From Pelobacter sp. (GTDB taxonomy: Bacteria > Desulfobacterota > Desulfuromonadia > Geobacterales > Pseudopelobacteraceae): DNA of 64,000 nucleotides. The position numbers were made by a program, and so were the translations under genes. The notes beneath the pieces were generated by a model that did no database searches, was not told the DNA's origin, and saw only the letters and a list, made by a program, of their open reading frames with translations. Within the stretch, counting starts at the first letter, position 1; each line of letters starts with the position of its first letter. The stretch lies in NCBI GenBank assembly GCA_030824515.1, contig JAVBXN010000020.1, positions 62,001 through 126,000 of the forward strand. Reading direction: 5' to 3'. Positions 49,955-59,361 of this stretch are shown piece after piece.

Positions 49955-52438
49955 TCACCTCACCAGTTTCTGCCGGCATAAGCGGCAATGTTCGGCCACC
50001 TGCTGACCGGTCTGGTATCGTTTGGCAACATCCTTCATCAACAGCTTGTGCGCGATGAACGCGCAGCATTCCGGAATCTGCGGGTCGATTTTTGTCAGCA
50101 GCAGCGGCGGTTTGCTGGCGATGTTGAACATGATGTTGGTGATGCTGTCGCCGCTGAAAGGCTTGTGGCAGGACAGCAGTTCGTACATCGATGCACCCAG
50201 TGAGAACAGGTCGGAACGGCCGTCCACTTTCTGTCCCTGCACCTGTTCCGGGGACATGTAACTGGGAGTGCCCAGGATCGTTCCGGTCTGGGTGCTGGAG
50301 GAGGCGCTGATGCGGGCGATGCCGAAGTCGGCGATCTTGATCTCGCCGTTTTTGAGGAGCATGATATTTGCCGGTTTGATATCGCGATGCACGATGCCCC
50401 TGGCATGGGCGAAATCCAGTCCCTCGGCCACCGCCCCGACTATGCGCAGCACCTCGTCAAACGGCAGCCGCTGTCCCTGCTTGACGAAGTCGCACAGGTC
50501 GCTGCCGTCCAGCAACTCCATTGCCACATAGGCCAGATCATAATCTTCACCCACATCATAAATCGTGACGATGTTGGGATGGTTGAGAGCGCCGGCCGCC
50601 TCCGCCTCCCGGAAAAAGCGCTGTTTGACCTCCTGGACCTGCTGGGGATCAATCTCGTCGAAGCGGATGGTCTTGATTGCCACCTGGCGGTTGATCTTGG
50701 GATCACGCCCCAGGTAGACCGTACCCATCGCGCCCCGTCCCAGCTCTTTTTGGATTTCGAAGCGCCCGATGGTCGGCATCGCCGCGCCGCCTCCCTGCAG
50801 AATGACCGTGTTCTCCTTGCGCCCGCCGGAAGCGCCGAAGATCATCGTTTCACCGGCCTGCTTCATCGTAGCGATACGCTCGCGGACATCCTTGAATTCA
50901 CCGGCGGTCTGGATGTGTTCGTAAACCGCGGCTGCCTTGTTGAACATGCGCTTGCGTTCGAAATCCAGCGCCAGGTTATAGAGCAGATCCCTGACAGTTT
51001 CGTTATCTACCGGGCATTTGCGGAACTTCTCGAAGGCCAGATCGAGCAAGCCCTGCCCCTGAAACGACAGCCCCAGCATTTTGTTGGTTTCGATGCTGTC
51101 GCTTTCCACCAGCTCCTTGCCCTTTTCGGTCACCATGAAACGGGACGAAACATTGACTGTATAGCCGATCACCAGCAGCAACGACGGCGCCAGCATGCCC
51201 AGCCACTCTCCCTGGCCGACAAACAACCAGACCGCAACCCCGTTCCAGAGCAGCAGGAGACATAACGAGACCAGCGCACCGAGTCCGGCCTTCATGCGCG
51301 GCAGCGCGAAAGCCAGGAAAGCGCCCAACAGCAGCATGACCGCGGCTTCAACGTAGCGGGCCCAGGCGGGACGAGCGATCACGTTATTGTTGACCAGGTT
51401 TTCGATCGCATTGGCGGTAATCTCGACCGAAGGGAAGTTTGACTGTACCGGCGTAACCGCAAAACCGGCAATTCCGGTGGCTATCGGACCGACCAGCACG
51501 ATCTTGCCCTTGAAGTTGGTAGCCGGGATGACGCCGCTGACAACATCGGTGAAAGAATAGTAGGGAAAGCTGTTAAAGCGGCCGTTGTAGCTGATCAGCA
51601 TGCGCCCTTTTGAATCGGTCGGAACCGAGAGCCGCCCGGCTTTCAGGCGCCCGGGTGTTTCTGTGCTTATTTCAGCCGGTTTGATATTCAGATAGCAGAG
51701 GGCCGCCTGGAGCGCCAGCGAAGGATAGCTCCTGTTATGGTAATGGACCAGCAACGGCTCGCGTCGCACCGTGCCGTCCTCATCGGCGGCAAGATTGATA
51801 TGACCGAGCAACAGCGCCTGCTCGGCAAATACGGCAATTGGAGGAGAGGCCTCTTTTGCCTGCAGGCTGCCGGTCGGCCCGGATGCCGCGCGGGAAGAGC
51901 GCAGCATGAACTGCGGTGTGCCGGCATCGGCGGCAGCAGACTGGTCACCGATCGTGAAGTAGAGCGGCAGAATGATGTTTTTTGACTCGGCAATCGCCGT
52001 CGCCAGCTGGCCATCGTTGTCCAGCCGCGCTTCGGTCTCCAGGATGGCGTTGTAAAGCGTTCCTGACCTGACACCGCTCTTTTCGGCGGTGTCGCGCAGG
52101 GCCCGGAGCTCTTCCAGTCCGGAGCCGCGCTCCGCCTCGGTGTAGAGGATATTCAACGCAACCAGTTTGGGGGCGTATTCGTTCAGCCGGGACAACAGTT
52201 CGGCCATATAGGCGCGCGGCCAGGGCCAGCGCCCCAATTTCTCGATGCTGGCGTCATCAACCGCCACGATCACCACCGGCGAGTCCGGCTTATGCTGGCG
52301 CATCCTGGCACGCAGGTCATAGCTCTTGTATTCCAGGGTCTGGAGCGGCCCCCATTCCAGAAGTGACAATGCCAGAAACAGCAGGGTCAGGGCGATCACA
52401 ACGTAACGCCCGGAAATAATGTTACTGTTAAGCTTCAT
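49955..52438 (-). CDS. CHASE2-domain serine/threonine protein kinase
   Basis: An 827-residue membrane kinase. One N-terminal helix, an extracytoplasmic CHASE2 sensor domain (about 30-350), three further helices (about 355-440), a helical cytoplasmic linker, and an Hanks-type kinase domain (about 565-825): glycine loop GRGAMGTVYLG, VAIKTIR, catalytic HRDIKPANI (Asp686), DFGIAR and APE-like SPEQ. The CHASE2 domain should sense an external ligand. Co-transcribed with the PP2C phosphatase. Confidence 0.93.
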   Translation of the reverse strand: MKLNSNIISGRYVVIALTLLFLALSLLEWGPLQTLEYKSYDLRARMRQHKPDSPVVIVAVDDASIEKLGRWPWPRAYMAELLSRLNEYAPKLVALNILYTEAERGSGLEELRALRDTAEKSGVRSGTLYNAILETEARLDNDGQLATAIAESKNIILPLYFTIGDQSAAADAGTPQFMLRSSRAASGPTGSLQAKEASPPIAVFAEQALLLGHINLAADEDGTVRREPLLVHYHNRSYPSLALQAALCYLNIKPAEISTETPGRLKAGRLSVPTDSKGRMLISYNGRFNSFPYYSFTDVVSGVIPATNFKGKIVLVGPIATGIAGFAVTPVQSNFPSVEITANAIENLVNNNVIARPAWARYVEAAVMLLLGAFLAFALPRMKAGLGALVSLCLLLLWNGVAVWLFVGQGEWLGMLAPSLLLVIGYTVNVSSRFMVTEKGKELVESDSIETNKMLGLSFQGQGLLDLAFEKFRKCPVDNETVRDLLYNLALDFERKRMFNKAAAVYEHIQTAGEFKDVRERIATMKQAGETMIFGASGGRKENTVILQGGGAAMPTIGRFEIQKELGRGAMGTVYLGRDPKINRQVAIKTIRFDEIDPQQVQEVKQRFFREAEAAGALNHPNIVTIYDVGEDYDLAYVAMELLDGSDLCDFVKQGQRLPFDEVLRIVGAVAEGLDFAHARGIVHRDIKPANIMLLKNGEIKIADFGIARISASSSTQTGTILGTPSYMSPEQVQGQKVDGRSDLFSLGASMYELLSCHKPFSGDSITNIMFNIASKPPLLLTKIDPQIPECCAFIAHKLLMKDVAKRYQTGQQVAEHCRLCRQKLVR

Positions 52439-52509
52439 ACATCACACCCCAACCAGCCGTTTTAACAGCAGTAGCATCATAAGTAACAGTAGACGGTAAC
52501 CACGAAAAA

Positions 52510-53121
52510 TCACCCCAGGTTGAGTTCGTCCAGGGACAGGCGGTATCCCGGCAGGAATTTATCAAGAAAATAGCGCACCTCGGGCAGCGGACTGGACGAA
52601 AGATGCTCGAAATGCTCCGCTTCGGCCCTCCTGAATTCCAGGTTGCCGCTCTTGCCCTCCTCAATGCATTTGGCCAGCGCCGCGATCTTGTCGGCCGCCT
52701 TGACCAGCACCGCGTATTCCTTCTGTTCGTCGAAGAAAAAGAGCGGTTCGTACTCGCCGGCCAGTTCCGGCGGCAACATATCCAGCAGCTTGCGGCGGGC
52801 GCGGTCCTCCAGTTGGTGAAAGGAACGCTTGAAGTTGGGATTGAAATGCTTGACCGGGGTCGGCATGTCGCCGGTGAAGATCTCGCTGGCATCGTGGAAG
52901 ATGCCGTACAGCGCGGCCCGGGACGGGTCCAGGTCGCCCTCGAAATAGGTATTGCGGATCATCGCCAGAGCATGGGCGATCACCGCCACATCCAGCGAAT
53001 GTTCCTGGATGTTCTCCGGCACGGTGTTGCGCATCAACCCCCAGCGGCTGATGTAGCGCATGCGGGAGAGAAAGGCGAAGAAATCGTACTGCTCGGGCTT
53101 GGAAATATTTTTAGCTGTCAC
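52510..53121 (-). CDS. yfbR: 5'-deoxynucleotidase YfbR-like HD hydrolase
   Basis: A 203-residue HD-domain phosphohydrolase acting on deoxynucleoside 5'-monophosphates. Metal ligands are in NIQEHSLDVAVIAH, FHDASEIFTGDMPTPVK and KAADKIAALAKCIEE. The start is a GTG at 53121 after GAGGAG. Transcribed towards the CHASE2 kinase, 71 nt away. Confidence 0.9.
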   Translation of the reverse strand: MTAKNISKPEQYDFFAFLSRMRYISRWGLMRNTVPENIQEHSLDVAVIAHALAMIRNTYFEGDLDPSRAALYGIFHDASEIFTGDMPTPVKHFNPNFKRSFHQLEDRARRKLLDMLPPELAGEYEPLFFFDEQKEYAVLVKAADKIAALAKCIEEGKSGNLEFRRAEAEHFEHLSSSPLPEVRYFLDKFLPGYRLSLDELNLG

Positions 53122-53145
53122 TTTGTTGTCTCCTCGGCACGAATT

Positions 53146-53490
53146 TCAAGCGGCCTCTTTAAGCATGAAATCCACATGCAATTCATCAAACGGAAAAACG
53201 ATCTGTCCGTTGTCTGTCTTTTGCAGAATGCCAGCATTCAAGAGCGCATGCACGTCACCATGCACCGCTTTTACATCCCTTCCCAGGCGGCGTGCCAGTT
53301 CACGGATTGTCATTGGGTCAGCGCCGGTCATTGCGCCCAGCATTTCCCAGCGCTTTCCGGAGAGCACCTTGAATAATAACGCGGGAGACTCGAAACTGAT
53401 GAAGTTCCCTTGATACTCGCCCTCACATGCCCTTAAAAATCTTCTGTTTGTATTTTCACGGGAAGAAACATCCAATGTTACGACACGCAT
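53146..53490 (-). CDS. HTH antitoxin of a TumE/TumA-like pair
   Basis: A 114-residue winged-helix protein (MTIRELARRLGRDVKAVHGD recognition unit around 65-85). The ATG follows the toxin stop directly (TAA then ATG) with a GGAGG site inside the toxin's last codons, so translation is coupled. Toxin-first order with an HTH antitoxin is that of TumE-TumA loci; it should neutralise the toxin and repress the promoter. Assignment rests on the pairing and domain type. Confidence 0.75.
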   Translation of the reverse strand: MRVVTLDVSSRENTNRRFLRACEGEYQGNFISFESPALLFKVLSGKRWEMLGAMTGADPMTIRELARRLGRDVKAVHGDVHALLNAGILQKTDNGQIVFPFDELHVDFMLKEAA

Positions 53491-53772
53491 TTAATACCTC
53501 CATGTATCCACATCGTTCCAGAAATCATCCAGTAAGGCTTTCGGAGTAGTGAAAGCATAAGGGATTTCCATCTTGCCAATATGCTTGTGATCACCCTTGC
53601 CAGCCTCATTATCGTAACGCAGCACACAAACTCCACTTACCACTAGCGCAAGCCGATACTTGAAGCTGTGGCAGCTGCCTGGAAGCGGCAAACCAAGACG
53701 CCACACAACCATTTCAACAAAAGCAATTTCGGAGATTGTCCGACGCTGATTGAGCAGTAAATCTGCATTCAT
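53491..53772 (-). CDS. TumE-family toxin (DUF6516)
   Basis: A 93-residue protein with the family pattern: N-terminal MNADLLLNQRRTISEIAFVE, SFKYRLALVV, RYDNEAGKGDHKH and a C-terminal ALLDDFWNDV helix. The ATG at 53772 has no Shine-Dalgarno, and a promoter places transcription start at or next to the ATG, so the mRNA is probably leaderless. The frame is open to 53820, but that includes the promoter. Mechanism of the family is not settled from sequence. Confidence 0.78.
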   Translation of the reverse strand: MNADLLLNQRRTISEIAFVEMVVWRLGLPLPGSCHSFKYRLALVVSGVCVLRYDNEAGKGDHKHIGKMEIPYAFTTPKALLDDFWNDVDTWRY

Positions 53773-53779
53773 GTTGGAG

Positions 53780-53808
53780 AGAGTAACAACAGAAGAAAGT
53801 GTTGTCAA
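53780..53808 (-). promoter_or_regulatory. Promoter of the TumE/TumA-like operon
   Basis: TTGACA (53803-53808), 17-nt spacer, TACTCT (53780-53785). The ATG begins 7 nt after the -10 box. Confidence 0.6.
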
Positions 53809-53935
53809 GACCAACAACACCTGGACATCCGGCTATAGTGCAACGAACTGAGGGTTATAACAAAACGTATGTTCTGTCAGGAGGCAGACAGCTTGTCGAC
53901 AACAACTGCAGGTCCTCCGAATCCAGCCGAAAATC

Positions 53936-55294
53936 CTAGAACAGGCCGCTCCTGGAGAGGAAGACGATGGCCACCAGCACCGGACTGACGTACTTGATCA
54001 GAAAGTGCCAGACCGGGTAATAGTGAAAATTCACGGCCCCCTTCTCGATCTCGCCACGCGCCAGGCGGGTGGTCATTACCCAGCCGGTAAAGATGGCGAT
54101 AAGCAGGCCTCCCAGTGGCAGGATATAGTTGGTGGCCAACAGGTCGATGGAGTCGAGGAAATTTCGTCCGCCGATAAAATGAACATCGGCAAGCAGATGG
54201 TTGGAGAGAGCCGAGGGAACTCCCAGCAGGAAGATCAGGAACCCCATCACCACTGTTGCATTCCGCCGTTGCCACTTCTTCTCGTCACAGTAGTAGGCCA
54301 CCACCACCTCCAAAAGCGAAATGCTCGATGTGAGGGCGGCAAATACCAGCAGCAGGAAGAACATGATCGCGATCAAGGTACCCCCCGGCATCTGGCTGAA
54401 GATTATCGGCAGGGTCTTGAAGACCAGCCCCGGCCCGGCGGCGGGGGCCATGCCATAGGTGAAGACGATCGGAAAGATGGCAATGCCGGCCAGCAGCGCC
54501 ACACAGGTGTCCATGATCGACACGGTCAGGGCCACATTGGGGATGTTGGTCCCTTCATCGGCGTAGCTACCGTAGGTGAGCATGGCGCCCATCCCCAGGG
54601 ACAGGGAGAAAAAGGCATGCCCCATGGCTTCCAGCATTGCTGTGGCGTCCAGCTTCTGCCAGTCCGGGGTGAACAGGAAGGCCAGCGCCTTGGGTCCGCC
54701 TGGGGAGAAAAGTCCCCGCACCGCCAGGACGATCAGGATCAGGAACAGTACCGGCATCATCAGCTTGTTGGCACGTTCCAGACCGTTACTGACCCCGCCC
54801 AGGACGATCCAGACCGTGGCCGCCATGAAAACCGCCTGCCAGAACAGTTGCGACAGGTCGCTGGCCAGCAGCGACGTAAACAGTTCCGGCACCTCCTGGA
54901 TATGTTTGCCGCTGAAGGTGCCTTTGACGGCCAGCCAAAGGTAGTCCACGGCCCAGCCGGCCACGACGCAGTAGTAGGATAAGATCACGAACCCGGCCGT
55001 TACCCCCAGCCAGCCGACCAGGGTCCAGGGACCGCCGCGCAGCTTGCGGAAAGCCCCCACCGGATCCTTGCGGGTGTGGCGGCCGATCACCATCTCGGCG
55101 ATCATGATCGGAACCCCGACGGCCACAATGCAGAAGATGAAAAAGAGAACAAAGGCTCCACCGCCGTGCATGCCGGTGATGTAGGGAAATTTCCAGATAT
55201 TGCCTAGACCGACCGCCGAGCCGGCCGAAGCCATGATGAAACCGAGGCGGCTGGTCCAGAGTCCGCGTTTCGGCTTGTAGTGATGTTTATCCAT
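53936..55294 (-). CDS. Sodium:neurotransmitter symporter (NSS/LeuT) family transporter
   Basis: A 452-residue membrane protein with about 11-12 helices. The unwound first helix motif ASAGSAVGLGNIWKFPY, which binds sodium and substrate, and GGGAFVLFF are diagnostic. NSS proteins import amino acids with sodium; substrate not fixed. The ATG at 55294 has AAGGGA upstream and begins MDKHHYKPKRGLWTSR; the longer frame to 55333 lacks a ribosome site. Confidence 0.93.
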   Translation of the reverse strand: MDKHHYKPKRGLWTSRLGFIMASAGSAVGLGNIWKFPYITGMHGGGAFVLFFIFCIVAVGVPIMIAEMVIGRHTRKDPVGAFRKLRGGPWTLVGWLGVTAGFVILSYYCVVAGWAVDYLWLAVKGTFSGKHIQEVPELFTSLLASDLSQLFWQAVFMAATVWIVLGGVSNGLERANKLMMPVLFLILIVLAVRGLFSPGGPKALAFLFTPDWQKLDATAMLEAMGHAFFSLSLGMGAMLTYGSYADEGTNIPNVALTVSIMDTCVALLAGIAIFPIVFTYGMAPAAGPGLVFKTLPIIFSQMPGGTLIAIMFFLLLVFAALTSSISLLEVVVAYYCDEKKWQRRNATVVMGFLIFLLGVPSALSNHLLADVHFIGGRNFLDSIDLLATNYILPLGGLLIAIFTGWVMTTRLARGEIEKGAVNFHYYPVWHFLIKYVSPVLVAIVFLSRSGLF

Positions 55295-55434
55295 GGGGTT
55301 CCCTTGTGCCGGAATGCATATTGCCGGCGGCATTATATGGATACGGTGTTATTTAATCAATCCCCATGGAAGAACATGGATTTCTGCTATTTGACACAAA
55401 TTGCAAAAAGCAGATGACCCTGCCGATATCCCCA

Positions 55435-56709
55435 TCAGAACCCGAAGATTCCTTTCAGGCGGTCGCCAATGCCGCCTTTTGGTGCCTTTGAATCTTCTCC
55501 GCGCTCATCGGCGCCTTCCTTGGCGGTTTCTTCATCCCGGGGCTGGGACTTTTTCTTTGTTTTACGGGCGGGCTTGTCGTCGGAACCGTCCTCCATCGGC
55601 ATAAGCGTTGTCATGCCGGTGGATTTGAGACGGGCTTTCACCGACCATTCGATGTTCCAGGGTTGTTTTGGATTCTTGGGTTTGGGCGGATGAACCAGGT
55701 TCAACTCCTCCCCATAGGCAATGAACTGCAACATCGCCCCACCAGCATCCTTGAAAATCGGCGGCACCGTACAAGTGGTCCTGGTGGGCGGCATAACAAC
55801 CTTCTCCTTGATAAACCTGCTGACGTCAGACGGCGTCAGGTAGTTCTGCAGCGCAAAGCCGGTCTCAGGGACTTCACTGGCGGACCAGAAAATTGTTTCG
55901 CCGGTTTCCTGCTTATGCCCCATGGCCGTGGCGAAATAACCGATGCTGGTCGGCACCTCTTTCCAGGTGACCTTCGTAGCGCCGGAGGGTGTTGATGTCA
56001 CCGAGGTGAATTCGATCGGAGCCATAAAATCCCGCCTGGCATCCAGCGAGAACGGAATATCGACCGTGTAGTTGCCTTTGACGCGATGGGCGCCGACGAG
56101 CGAGCTGTCGGCGGGGATGTCTCCCCTCTCCTCCTGGCTCGGCCATTCGCCATAGGTCCACCCCTTTCGTGGAGACGGCGGCGTCTGCTGGGTAGGAGCA
56201 CGTCCGGCGAAGGCTTTGCCAAATTCGGCCATGTCCATCTTGGAGGTGTCAATGACCCTGGGCTGCCCCTTGCCGATGGTCTCCCCGCATCCCCAATAGA
56301 TCAGCATGCGCGCCTTCGGCTTCTCGTACTTTTCGGGAGAACGGCGCTCGCCCGGTTCAGAGGTTGACTTCTCCACTTTAGGGGTCACCAGTGGAAGTGC
56401 ATCCCCCATTTTCTGGCCCGGCGGGATTTCATCGGCGGCGGTCGGTTTCTCCGCTGTTACCTGCGGCGATTCCAGCTGCAGGTGCAGCTCGCGCTTGGGA
56501 CCGAAAGCGCCTTTGCCACCGAACAGGGAGGCCATGCCGGACATTTCCGGTGACATGCCGGGCATGGACTGGTTGGTGGTGGCGATGCTCAGCCAGTAAT
56601 GGGGATACGGTTTCGTTTTCTGCTTTTCAGCGGCGCCGGCGGTTCCGTAAAATATCAGAGTTGTTGCGAGAACCGGCGCCACCATCCATCGTACTGAAGA
56701 ATTAGACAT
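55435..56709 (-). CDS. Secreted protein of unknown function
   Basis: A 424-residue protein with a signal peptide (hydrophobic VAPVLATTLIFYGTAGA, cleavage predicted after AGA before AEK). The mature part begins with KPYPHYWLSIATTNQSMPGM, has a Met/Gly-rich stretch and a Pro/Glu-rich linker, a central domain around YWGCGETIGKGQPRVID, and a C-terminal region ending in a Lys/Asp/Glu-rich tail and GIGDRLKGIFGF. No family recognised. AAGGAG precedes the ATG at 56709. Confidence 0.8.
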   Translation of the reverse strand: MSNSSVRWMVAPVLATTLIFYGTAGAAEKQKTKPYPHYWLSIATTNQSMPGMSPEMSGMASLFGGKGAFGPKRELHLQLESPQVTAEKPTAADEIPPGQKMGDALPLVTPKVEKSTSEPGERRSPEKYEKPKARMLIYWGCGETIGKGQPRVIDTSKMDMAEFGKAFAGRAPTQQTPPSPRKGWTYGEWPSQEERGDIPADSSLVGAHRVKGNYTVDIPFSLDARRDFMAPIEFTSVTSTPSGATKVTWKEVPTSIGYFATAMGHKQETGETIFWSASEVPETGFALQNYLTPSDVSRFIKEKVVMPPTRTTCTVPPIFKDAGGAMLQFIAYGEELNLVHPPKPKNPKQPWNIEWSVKARLKSTGMTTLMPMEDGSDDKPARKTKKKSQPRDEETAKEGADERGEDSKAPKGGIGDRLKGIFGF

Positions 56710-56838
56710 GGGAGACTCCTTTCTGGGATATCGCTGCAAAATTATTGAAAGCATTTTTTTCCTGATTAGTTCTCATCCGGCCTATGATTTACCCGTTGTG
56801 CTGGGCGAACCGGACGGAAATCTGATCGAGGTGGATAT

Positions 56839-58428
56839 TCAAGAGGGAACTACCTTCATGATGGTTATGGTCATGTCGTCTGACAAATCCATGCCATCGA
56901 TAAACTTTGCCAGATTCTGAAAAATAGCGGTAATGATCTCTTCGGGGTGCTGATGGCAGAATTCCGCAATAACCTCTCTGAATCGTTTGTCTCCGAAATA
57001 TTCACCTTTACTGTTCTCCGACTCTGTAATACCGTCGGTAAACAGGCACAGGATATCTTCGTCACCCATCTGCAAGGCTTTCTCCTCAAAGTAAACACCC
57101 ATCCTGACTCCCATGAGCAGTCCATCCGCATCAAGCTCCTCAAAGGAACCCCCGTTTCGGGAACGGTACAGCAAGGGGCGGCAATGTCCTGCATTTGCGT
57201 AGGACAGGGTCGAGTTTTTGATATCCAGTCGTGCATAGAACATGCTGAGCAGCAATTCAGAACGGGTAAGATCCTCGAACAGCAGATCGTTGACCTCGGC
57301 CAGGAGCTTGCCGGGGGAATACTCTGCGTTGACCTTGGCGTGCAGAACGCTTCTCGCCTCTGTCATCAAGAGAGCTGAACCGAAACTGTGGCCGGCAACG
57401 TCGGCGATGACCGTATCCAATATTTGGTCACCGGGATAAAAAAAGTCATAATAATCACCACCCACATTGCTGGCCGGCACACAGATGCTGGCTACAAGCA
57501 GTCCCGGCATTAACGGAGGGTTAGCCGGCAACAGTGATTGCTGAACCTCCTGGGCAATTTCCAGCTCACGTTTTATGCGGGCATTGTCCAGCATAGCCCG
57601 ATCGGCCTTTTTCCGTTCGGTGATATCGCGCATTATGGCCTGCAGATATAAAGCACCATGCAGTTCCAGACGGTTAAGGCTTATCTCGGCATCGAAGAAC
57701 TCTCCGTTGAGCCGCGTGTAGCGCCATTCATAGAACTGGGGAACTCCTGACATTGCCATAATCATGCGTTCTTTGAGGAGATCATCTGAACATGCGCCGA
57801 ATGGCTGCCTGGGAGGAGAAAAGGCGAGCATGGGGCGGTCGAGAATCTCGTCCTGAGAACATCCGAAGAGTTCCTGGGTCTTGCGGTTGCAAGAGATGAT
57901 CAGTTCATCGCGAATAAGAATAATGGCGTCATTGGCCGATTCAAACAGCGTGCGAAAGCGGACCTCGCTGTCACGCAAATCAGCTGTTCTCTGCAGGACG
58001 AGTTCTTCCAGGTGTTCGCGGTAGGCTCTGTTCTCGGCGATCAGCTGCATTCGTTCGATGACTCTCCGAGTAATGATATGCAGCCCTTCGATGCTCTCAA
58101 TCGGCTTGGTTACATAGTCCCAGGCGCCCAGACGGATGGCTTCGATAGCACTCTGTATGTTGCCTGTTCCGGAAATGACAATTACCGGAGTCTCGGGACA
58201 TTTCTCCTTTAACCTGGTAATAAACTCAAAACCGTTCATTACCGGCATCTGAAGGTCCGTGAAGACAATGTCGGGGGATTCGCGGGTAAAGACATCAAGT
58301 CCATCACGACCGTTAACCGCTTCAACGACGCTGAAGCCAAATCCCTCCAACATGGACCGCAAAACCATGCGGACCATCTCCTCGTCATCGACAAGCATTA
58401 TCTTATGTGACGCATCCCTGGTTTTCAT
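56839..58428 (-). CDS. Response regulator-PAS-SpoIIE phosphatase
   Basis: A 529-residue RsbU-type protein: receiver (1-125; VDDEEM, FTDLQMP phospho-acceptor near Asp56), PAS domain (about 155-275), and PP2C-type SpoIIE phosphatase (about 300-528; GGDYYDFF, VADVAGHSFGSAL, LLLMGVRMG-like end, LFTDGITE). It should dephosphorylate an anti-sigma-factor antagonist in a partner-switching system on phosphorylation of the receiver. The ATG at 58428 has a weak ribosome site. No STAS or anti-sigma gene is adjacent. Confidence 0.93.
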   Translation of the reverse strand: MKTRDASHKIMLVDDEEMVRMVLRSMLEGFGFSVVEAVNGRDGLDVFTRESPDIVFTDLQMPVMNGFEFITRLKEKCPETPVIVISGTGNIQSAIEAIRLGAWDYVTKPIESIEGLHIITRRVIERMQLIAENRAYREHLEELVLQRTADLRDSEVRFRTLFESANDAIILIRDELIISCNRKTQELFGCSQDEILDRPMLAFSPPRQPFGACSDDLLKERMIMAMSGVPQFYEWRYTRLNGEFFDAEISLNRLELHGALYLQAIMRDITERKKADRAMLDNARIKRELEIAQEVQQSLLPANPPLMPGLLVASICVPASNVGGDYYDFFYPGDQILDTVIADVAGHSFGSALLMTEARSVLHAKVNAEYSPGKLLAEVNDLLFEDLTRSELLLSMFYARLDIKNSTLSYANAGHCRPLLYRSRNGGSFEELDADGLLMGVRMGVYFEEKALQMGDEDILCLFTDGITESENSKGEYFGDKRFREVIAEFCHQHPEEIITAIFQNLAKFIDGMDLSDDMTITIMKVVPS

Positions 58429-58740
58429 GGTGTTAAGAAAACCACCCCCGTTAGATTCAGCAATATTTGCTACAACTATAGCATACAATAGCGATCTCAA
58501 AACTACACGAGAACGATTTCAGGAAGCGCAATCAAGAACGAAAAATCAGACGAATCAAGGTCAGAATTGCAAACTTGCACGCAAAAATATAATGAAGTCA
58601 ACCAACTTAACTACGTTCCCTTCTTCGGCAGTTACACAAACCCTGCACGTACGAGTTATTGAAATTGAATTTCATTTAAATTCGTTTTCGAAGTGCTATA
58701 ATTTAAGGCAAGAGGTAACGACATGAAAAGGAGTAATGAC
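58429..58740 (+). promoter_or_regulatory. 312-nt gap with an extended -10 promoter
   Basis: Mostly AT-rich sequence with no credible gene. TGCTATAAT at 58694-58702 is an extended -10 element (TGnTATAAT) 39 nt before the ATG at 58741; no good -35 box. GAAATT-G-AATTTC (58661-58673) is a small inverted repeat just upstream that could be an operator. Confidence 0.5.
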
Positions 58741-59094
58741 ATGAAAAATATTGCTCTGTTTCTTTCATTGCTGGTGGCGTCGGAGGTAGTGAGCGTCGTA
58801 CCCGCATTTTCAAGTTCCGGACCATACGGAACATTCGGACCGGCCGATTATACCGACAAAACACATGAAGGTAAGGCATATCTCACCGCATCACGTAACG
58901 GTACCGGGCCGTACGGGGCATTTGCTATTGTAGAAGCGGTGCCCGGAGAAGTATCGAAACTCGCGGCAACTCCCGGCGGATCCGGACCTTTTGGCGCAAT
59001 TGCCAGTTACGGCATGATACCGGGTAGCAACTCTGCAACGGTTGATAAAAAGGATTGTATTATGTTTGCCAAGAACTGCACTCCTGAGAGGTAG
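58741..59094 (+). CDS. Small secreted protein with G-P-Y/F-G repeats
   Basis: A 117-residue protein with a signal peptide (MKNIALFLSLLVASEVVSVV, cleavage near AFS-SSG). The mature part has three copies of a short repeat: SSGPYGTFG, GTGPYGAFA and GSGPFGAIA, about 35 residues apart, then two Cys near the C-terminus (KDCIMFAKNC). The chosen ATG has AAGGAG 7 nt upstream; an ATG at 58723 is in frame with weaker support. No known family. Confidence 0.7.
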   Translation: MKNIALFLSLLVASEVVSVVPAFSSSGPYGTFGPADYTDKTHEGKAYLTASRNGTGPYGAFAIVEAVPGEVSKLAATPGGSGPFGAIASYGMIPGSNSATVDKKDCIMFAKNCTPER

Positions 59095-59125
59095 GCTGGG
59101 CTATCGAGTGAATAATTGTAGATTG

Positions 59126-59172
59126 GGGCCACGTTTTGAAATACCAAAAGTTGGCGTTTCAAGACGTGGCCC
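59126..59172. terminator. Long hairpin between convergent genes
   Basis: GGGCCACGTTTTGAAA pairs with TTTCAAGACGTGGCCC (16 bp with one G-U), loop 15 nt, 31 nt after the small secreted gene. No clean T-run follows directly, so it is a terminator candidate or a REP-type hairpin. Confidence 0.5.
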
Positions 59173-59361
59173 ACGTTTACTTTTAGTCAATATATTCATC
59201 TACTTCCTGTTGTGATTGCGCCTGCACGCTCGTAATTTATGACAATGACGCCTTCAAGGGAGATATGTTCAAGCACATATATGCCGCTCCAAATGTCTGA
59301 GCGTTAGTAGTTCAGCAAACAGCTTGTCTGCAACCTGCTTACGATGCTGTAGCCATCGCCC

